The notes beneath the pieces were generated by a model. That model made no database searches, was not told the DNA's origin, and was given only the letters and a program-made list of their open reading frames with translations. This document shows, in pieces, positions 7,901-10,471 of a stretch of 10,471 bases of DNA. The position numbers and the translations under genes are program-made. The DNA comes from Actinomycetota bacterium (GTDB taxonomy: Bacteria; Actinomycetota; Thermoleophilia; UBA2241): positions 1 to 10,471 of the forward strand of contig PLTW01000235.1 of assembly GCA_003164655.1 (NCBI GenBank), read 5' to 3'. Positions within the stretch are counted from its first letter, which is position 1. Every line of letters starts with the position of its first letter.

Positions 7901-8025
7901 CGCGGACGCGTTCGGCCAAGACGGTGCGCGGCCTGATCAGGCGCGCCTTCCTGGGCGACGACGTCGGGGACCTCTCGAGCGTCGAGAACCCGCTTGCCCT
8001 CGACGAGATCCGTCAGTCCCGCTGA
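4975..8025 (+). CDS. ADP-ribosylglycohydrolase-like domain fused to acetyl-CoA synthetase-like AMP-forming ligase
   Basis: This 1016-residue protein has two parts. Residues about 46-325 are an ADP-ribosylglycohydrolase-like domain: ALGALYGAAIGGALG at 48-62 and GGESDTIGALAGAIAGA from 292. The N-terminal metal motif T-D-D is absent (LALPTEV at 101-107), and GGDTDT reads GGESDT, so hydrolysis is unlikely. After a linker, residues about 350-1016 are a full adenylate-forming acyl-CoA synthetase: the ACAS N-terminal segment (WFWDAALRDLGVEW, LNIVRNCLDRH), P-loop SGTTGRPKG at 640-648, NMSGGTEI at 785, HGDW with Asp873, GRADDTIKVSGRR from 887, and catalytic Lys982 in RTRSAK. The ligase would convert a carboxylate, ATP and CoA to acyl-CoA, AMP and PPi. 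It resembles the acetyl-CoA-synthetase relatives ending in DLSSVENP; its substrate is not readable. The ligase half has no in-frame ATG, GTG or TTG near its beginning. GGAGGGG precedes the ATG by 8 nt. Confidence 0.9.
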   Translation: MANGETTTRQARPADPLVGAGLDRGQRAPSDADRARLAAQSAAEIERALGALYGAAIGGALGTVTRAAPPSRLRELAPELDGFVAGAPQELVGQGLPEHGLALPTEVALLVAELIAEGDGGDVARTLAARLGEREPALLRRWGGPIGAALLAVPLGICAAPDALPQLVDRVEAFCQVGHGDGRVIAGAAAAAAALAAGLNGATAREAVELALRAAQLGELRGHAGAGASVAERIAWSLQLAGRHDPAGAPQAVATVIGVGPHMHEVVPAALALVLLWPDDPWRVCVEAARLGGESDTIGALAGAIAGAMSGVAGFPVEAVGLIDRAAPRPLPALAGELVASRPCRAPVADGGADSQARHGAAADDRLIWQPAADCLQHSNVGRFMAAHDIPSYEELVKRSVGDVAWFWDAALRDLGVEWDRPYDQVLDESAGFAWARWFVGGKLNIVRNCLDRHAAGPRGEHAAIEWVSEGGEHVTVSYAELDAQVCRAANALKAAGIHKGDTIGLYVPMIPEMAVAFYAALKIGAVIIPIFSGFGAQALATRLQDAGCRLLVTADGSVRRGKAFAIKPEADRALESCPAVETVVVVDRLGAQRRAGAGLRVDMTPGRDVWWSDFLAAQPTSCPTESLDAEDRSLIIFTSGTTGRPKGTVHTHAGCLAQMAKELGYAFDLQPDDVFFWVTDIGWMMGPWQLIGVHFFGATVVLFEGAPNWPHAGRLWEMCSALRTTQLGISPTLIRLLMRESLDNVDRYDLSALRSLGSTGEPWDPDSYAWFFRHVGGGRIPIINMSGGTEIVGCFLMPLPITALKSTTLRGPGLGMAVDCVDDQGRSVREELGYLVCRRPAPSMTKGFLNDPGRYIETYFTRFGPDVWFHGDWAYVDGDGFWFLRGRADDTIKVSGRRTGPAEIESALTEHPAVSEAAAIGVPHEIKGEGVVCFCVVHSGVEESEELRAALKAQVVKVMGKTLRPDDVRFVDALPRTRSAKTVRGLIRRAFLGDDVGDLSSVENPLALDEIRQSR

Positions 8026-8146
8026 GGTAACGAGGGCCGACTTCCTCAGACCAAGCAAACGTGCCGCCGGGAGCGCGGGTGGGCGCCGCGGCACAGGGCG
8101 CAGGCAGGATCACCGGCCGCGCGCGGCGCCCCGGCTTGAGCCCGCC
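8026..8146. other. Convergent gap without clear terminator
   Basis: The 121 bp between the converging fusion and receiver genes contain GTGCCGC (8061-8067) and GCGGCAC (8088-8094), a 7-bp stem with a long 20-nt GC-rich loop. There is no T-run on either strand. It could terminate both transcripts weakly; I see no gene here. Confidence 0.35.
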
Positions 8147-8932
8147 TCAGCAGGGCGCTGCGGGGTGCAGCGCCTCCGAGAGCGCGCGCAGGAGCTCGTC
8201 GTCGGGCGCCGGCTTGCGCAGAAACGCGGCGGCGCCGGCGGCCATGGCGCGGTCGCGGTAACGGTCGGGGTCGCGGCCGGTGAGCACCACGACCGGCACG
8301 GCGGCCATCTGCGGCAGGCCGTGCAGGCGCTCCATGACCGTCAGACCGTCGCCGCCCGGCAGCCCCATGTCGAGCAGCACCGCGGTGGGGTGTTGCTTGG
8401 CGGCCGTGGAGATCGCCGAGATGGCGTCGGCGGCGGCCACCACCTCGTAGCCTCGCGAGCGGAGCAGCCCGACGATCGAGACCAGCAGGTCGCGATCGTC
8501 GTCGATCACGAGCACCCGGTCGCCCGCGCCGTCGCCGACGGAGGCGTCGTCGCGGCGGTCGTCGGGCGCGACCTGCAGCAGGGCAGCGAGCAGCGCTTCT
8601 TCGCTCACCGGCTTGGCCAGGAACGCGGCGGCGCCGGCGGCAAAGGCCTGCTGGCGGCAGACCTCGGGGGCATATCCGGTGATGACGATCACCGGCATGC
8701 CGGCGACCTGAGGGAGAGCATGGAGTCGCTGCATCACCACGATGCCCGCGCCGCCCGGCAGGCGCATGTCGACAAGCGCGATGTCGGGCAGATGCTTCAT
8801 GGCGACCGAGATGGCCGAGATGGCGTCGGCGGCCGTGACCACATCGAAGTCGTGGCGGACGAGTATCGCCGACAGGGCCACGACGAAGTCACGGTCGTCG
8901 TCGACCAGCAGGACGCGCTTCTTGCCACGCAT
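8147..8932 (-). CDS. Tandem double-receiver response regulator without output domain
   Basis: The 261-residue protein consists of two complete CheY-like receiver domains. Receiver 1 (about 5-122) has the acidic pocket D11-D13, phospho-acceptor Asp55 in LVDMRLPGG, Thr85 and Lys107. Receiver 2 (about 139-256) has D144-D146, Asp188 in LLDMGLPGG, Thr218 and Lys240. Both sites are intact, so both can in principle be phosphorylated. No DNA-binding or enzymatic domain follows; the protein ends HPAAPC. The two halves are close copies, for example the segments beginning at 8409 and 8808, exactly 399 bp apart, which indicates internal tandem duplication. The start at 8932 has only a weak purine-rich ribosome binding site, but an in-frame stop lies just upstream. 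It follows the histidine kinase gene by 81 bp on the same strand, so the kinase is the likely phosphodonor. Output probably passes to another protein. Confidence 0.9.
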   Translation of the reverse strand: MRGKKRVLLVDDDRDFVVALSAILVRHDFDVVTAADAISAISVAMKHLPDIALVDMRLPGGAGIVVMQRLHALPQVAGMPVIVITGYAPEVCRQQAFAAGAAAFLAKPVSEEALLAALLQVAPDDRRDDASVGDGAGDRVLVIDDDRDLLVSIVGLLRSRGYEVVAAADAISAISTAAKQHPTAVLLDMGLPGGDGLTVMERLHGLPQMAAVPVVVLTGRDPDRYRDRAMAAGAAAFLRKPAPDDELLRALSEALHPAAPC

Positions 8933-9013
8933 GACGGCTCACTCTCGGTCGCGCGACGCGGCGACCAGGTAGATGAACCTGGATTCCCGCTTAGGCCGGC
9001 GACGACACTGTTG

Positions 9014-9760
9014 TCACGCGGCCGCCGGCGCGCTGAAGAGGACCGTTGTGCCCCGGCCGCCGCCCGAGGCGACGGTCAAGCCGCCGCCCGAGGCGACGGT
9101 CAAGCCGCCGCCCCAGCCCTCGACGAGCGTCTTGCCGGCGTAGAGGCCCAGGCCCAGCCCGGCCCAGCCCGGCGGGTTGTTGGCGCCGCGGTATCCGAAC
9201 GCGCACACGACCGCGATCTCGTCGGCCGCGATCCCGCCGCCATCGTCGCGCACCGAGACCAGAACGTCGGCGCCGCGCGCCTCGGCGCTCACCGTGATCG
9301 TGCCGCCGTCGGCGGCGAAGCGCGCCGCGTTGGCCAGCAGTGCGCCCAGAACGAGGCGCAGGTGGGCCTCGTCGACCTTGAGGGGGGGCAGGCCCGGCGG
9401 CAGCGCGACGACGAAGCCGGCGGCGCCCGAGACCGCGCGCTGATGAAGGAGCGCCTCGAGCACGAGACGAAGATCGACCGACGCCGCGACCGCGGGTGGT
9501 CTGTCGACCTCGAGCCAGCCGCTGCCGCCGAGGCTTTCGACCATCTGGGCCAGTCGCACGACGCTACGCTCGGCGGCGTCGAGCAGCAGCCGCTGCCCGT
9601 CGGCCAGCTCGGGCACGCGCAGGGCCGCCAGTGCCGGGTAGAGCACCGCCAGAGGGCCGCGCAGATCGTGGCAGATCTGCGCGGCGTGATCGCGGCGGAC
9701 GGCGGCCTGCGCGGCGCCTGGGCCGGCCTGCTCCCCGGCAGCTTCAGGGAAATCGTTCAC
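9014..9760 (-). CDS. Sensorless cytoplasmic histidine kinase
   Basis: The 248-residue protein is a minimal histidine kinase. It has a short N-terminus (about 25 residues), an H-box with phospho-acceptor His31 (ICHDLRGPLAVL), a dimerisation helix pair to about residue 78, and an HATPase_c domain. The N-box is LLANAARFA with Asn144, the G1 box is DDGGGI at 172-177, and the G2 box is GLGLGLYAGK at 201-210. No transmembrane, PAS, GAF or HAMP segment is visible, so signals must come through protein partners or another small input. Near the C-terminus an 8-residue unit (GLTVASGG) is duplicated by a 24-nt tandem repeat, extending the loop before the last strand. The start is a GTG at 9760 with no good ribosome binding site; an in-frame stop about 12 codons upstream prevents a longer N-terminus. 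The receiver gene lies 81 bp downstream. It is divergent from the sigma factor gene. Confidence 0.85.
   Translation of the reverse strand: MNDFPEAAGEQAGPGAAQAAVRRDHAAQICHDLRGPLAVLYPALAALRVPELADGQRLLLDAAERSVVRLAQMVESLGGSGWLEVDRPPAVAASVDLRLVLEALLHQRAVSGAAGFVVALPPGLPPLKVDEAHLRLVLGALLANAARFAADGGTITVSAEARGADVLVSVRDDGGGIAADEIAVVCAFGYRGANNPPGWAGLGLGLYAGKTLVEGWGGGLTVASGGGLTVASGGGRGTTVLFSAPAAA
9056..9114. repeat. 24-nt in-frame tandem repeat in the kinase gene
   Basis: A 24-nt unit beginning GCCGCCGCCCGAGG occurs at 9056-9079 and again without change at 9080-9103, followed by a partial third copy to about 9114. It encodes two copies of GLTVASGG on the minus strand, near the end of the HATPase domain. 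Because the unit is a multiple of three, slippage changes only loop length. Confidence 0.9.
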
Positions 9761-9794
9761 GTCCAGGCAAATGTACCCCGCTGGGGCGTCCGCT

Positions 9795-9804
9795 GATCAT
9801 GATC
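9795..9804. promoter_or_regulatory. Short palindrome before the histidine kinase gene
   Basis: GATCATGATC is a perfect 10-bp palindrome 35-44 bp upstream of the kinase GTG start, in the kinase-sigma divergent region. It is a possible operator or part of a promoter, and may be chance. Confidence 0.2.
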
Positions 9805-9904
9805 GGATGGTCGGAGGGGAGACAGGTGTCGGTCGGTCCGGTGGCGGGTATCGATTTGTGTCACGTCCGGTGGGCGTTTCGTCGGCGCGCGGGCGGCCCG
9901 GCAT

Positions 9905-9962
9905 CGTGCGTAGCACGCGCGGAGAATCGGTTAAGGCTTGTTAAGAGCTCGCCGCGGCGAGC
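9905..9962. promoter_or_regulatory. Cluster of repeats upstream of the sigma factor gene
   Basis: Three elements lie side by side: CGTGC-GTA-GCACG (9905-9917), GTTAAG twice at 9930-9935 and 9940-9945 (10 bp apart, one helical turn), and the perfect 16-bp palindrome GCTCGCCGCGGCGAGC (9947-9962). The GTTAAG pair is an AT-richer island in GC-rich DNA, as expected at a promoter or a response-regulator site. I could not assign a clear -35/-10 pair downstream. Confidence 0.4.
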
Positions 9963-10015
9963 GTGAGGGCTGATATCGTGTCTAGCCGACTCGGTGTCAC
10001 GGCGAGGAGATGCGT

Positions 10016-10471
10016 ATGGGTGTTTGGCAGGCGACCGAGGGGCTCGAGACTGAGCGAGGCGTCGCCGCGGAAGGCTGGCGCGAGCTCGCGGCCGGCTTTG
10101 GCGGCGGCTCGGTCGGGGCTTCGGGGTCGCCGATCCCGGGCGATTCTCCCGAGGCGCCGCCGCGTCGCTGCGGACCGGCGCCGAGCGTCGATGCCGTGCG
10201 TGAGTATCTGCGTGAGATCGGCAGGGTGCCGCTGCTGACCGCCGACGAAGAGGTCTGCCTCGCCAAGCGCATCGAGCGCGGTGACCCTGAAGCCAGGCGC
10301 AAGCTGACCGAGGCCAATCTGCGTCTCGTGGTCTCGATCGCCAAGCGCTACGTCGGCCGCGGCATTCCGCTGCTCGACCTCATTCAGGAGGGCAATCTCG
10401 GCCTGGTGCGGGCGGTCGAGAAGTTCGACTATCGCAGGGGCAACAAGTTCTCGACCTACGCCACCTGGTGG
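10016..10471 (+). CDS. RpoD-type (sigma-70) RNA polymerase sigma factor, 3' end outside window
   Basis: The visible 152 residues begin a group 1 or 2 sigma-70 factor that directs RNA polymerase to promoters. After a variable Gly/Ala/Pro-rich leader of about 57 residues comes region 1.2 (VDAVREYLREIGRVPLLTADEE, with LAKRIERGD). Region 2 follows: LTEANLRLVVSIAKRYVGRG, then PLLDLIQEGNLGLVRAVEKF and the 2.3/2.4 motif NKFSTYATWW, where the window ends. The long acidic region 1.1 of typical primary sigma factors is missing. The gene may therefore be a short-leader sigA/rpoD or a group 2 paralogue; the visible part cannot decide. Two in-frame ATGs exist at 10010 and 10016. The second is preferred because GAGGAG (10004-10009) lies 6 nt before it but abuts the first. 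It is divergent from the histidine kinase gene (255 bp apart). Confidence 0.92.
   Translation, partial: MGVWQATEGLETERGVAAEGWRELAAGFGGGSVGASGSPIPGDSPEAPPRRCGPAPSVDAVREYLREIGRVPLLTADEEVCLAKRIERGDPEARRKLTEANLRLVVSIAKRYVGRGIPLLDLIQEGNLGLVRAVEKFDYRRGNKFSTYATWW

Noticed and set aside
7994..9796. 600-codon plus-strand frame across the kinase and receiver genes
   Set aside because: It overlaps two clear minus-strand genes with intact catalytic motifs and shows no recognisable domain itself.

Overview
The window is GC-rich throughout (visibly around 70% GC). It carries a SepF-type cell-division gene, a PucR-family regulator, and a short-leader RpoD-type sigma factor. Together these suggest a high-GC Gram-positive bacterium, most likely Actinomycetota; a deep lineage such as Thermoleophilia is plausible, but that is inference. 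No RNA genes, insertion sequences, CRISPR arrays or phage genes are visible. Most long open frames opposite the real genes are high-GC shadows.

Layout: (1) 1-450 (+), 3' part of sepF, cut by the window edge. (2) 529-1554 (-), a secreted protein of three homologous ~100-residue units, each with one Cys. (3) 1697-2761 (-), an ADP-ribosylglycohydrolase-family protein. (4) 2896-4593 (-), a PucR-family transcription factor. (5) 4975-8025 (+), a 1016-residue single-frame fusion of a second ADP-ribosylglycohydrolase-like domain to a complete acetyl-CoA-synthetase-like AMP-forming ligase. (6) 9014-9760 and 8147-8932 (-), a small sensorless histidine kinase followed by a tandem double-receiver protein with no output domain. 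(7) 10016 to the window end (+), the N-terminal part of an RpoD-type sigma factor.

The most interesting part is 2.7-8.0 kb. The stand-alone glycohydrolase homologue and the fusion's N-terminal domain are clear paralogues. Both have lost most of the acidic metal-binding residues of the family, so both look like ligand-binding or regulatory pseudoenzymes. Their upstream regions share one promoter architecture: a 16-nt box (GTGTnnGnACGACCAC), 16 nt, a second box (TGTGCAAC), 30 nt, then a TAGNCT -10 element. The spacings are identical, and the distance to the start codon is almost identical (124 and 125 nt). A third copy of the two boxes, without a promoter behind it, lies between pucR and the fusion gene. 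I infer a small regulon in which the PucR-type protein controls both glycohydrolase-family genes and perhaps itself. The effector could be a nucleotide, an acyl-CoA or a related metabolite; nothing in the sequence identifies it.

The right end holds a two-component pair divergent from the sigma factor gene. Their shared 255-bp control region contains a helically phased GTTAAG repeat and a perfect 16-bp palindrome.
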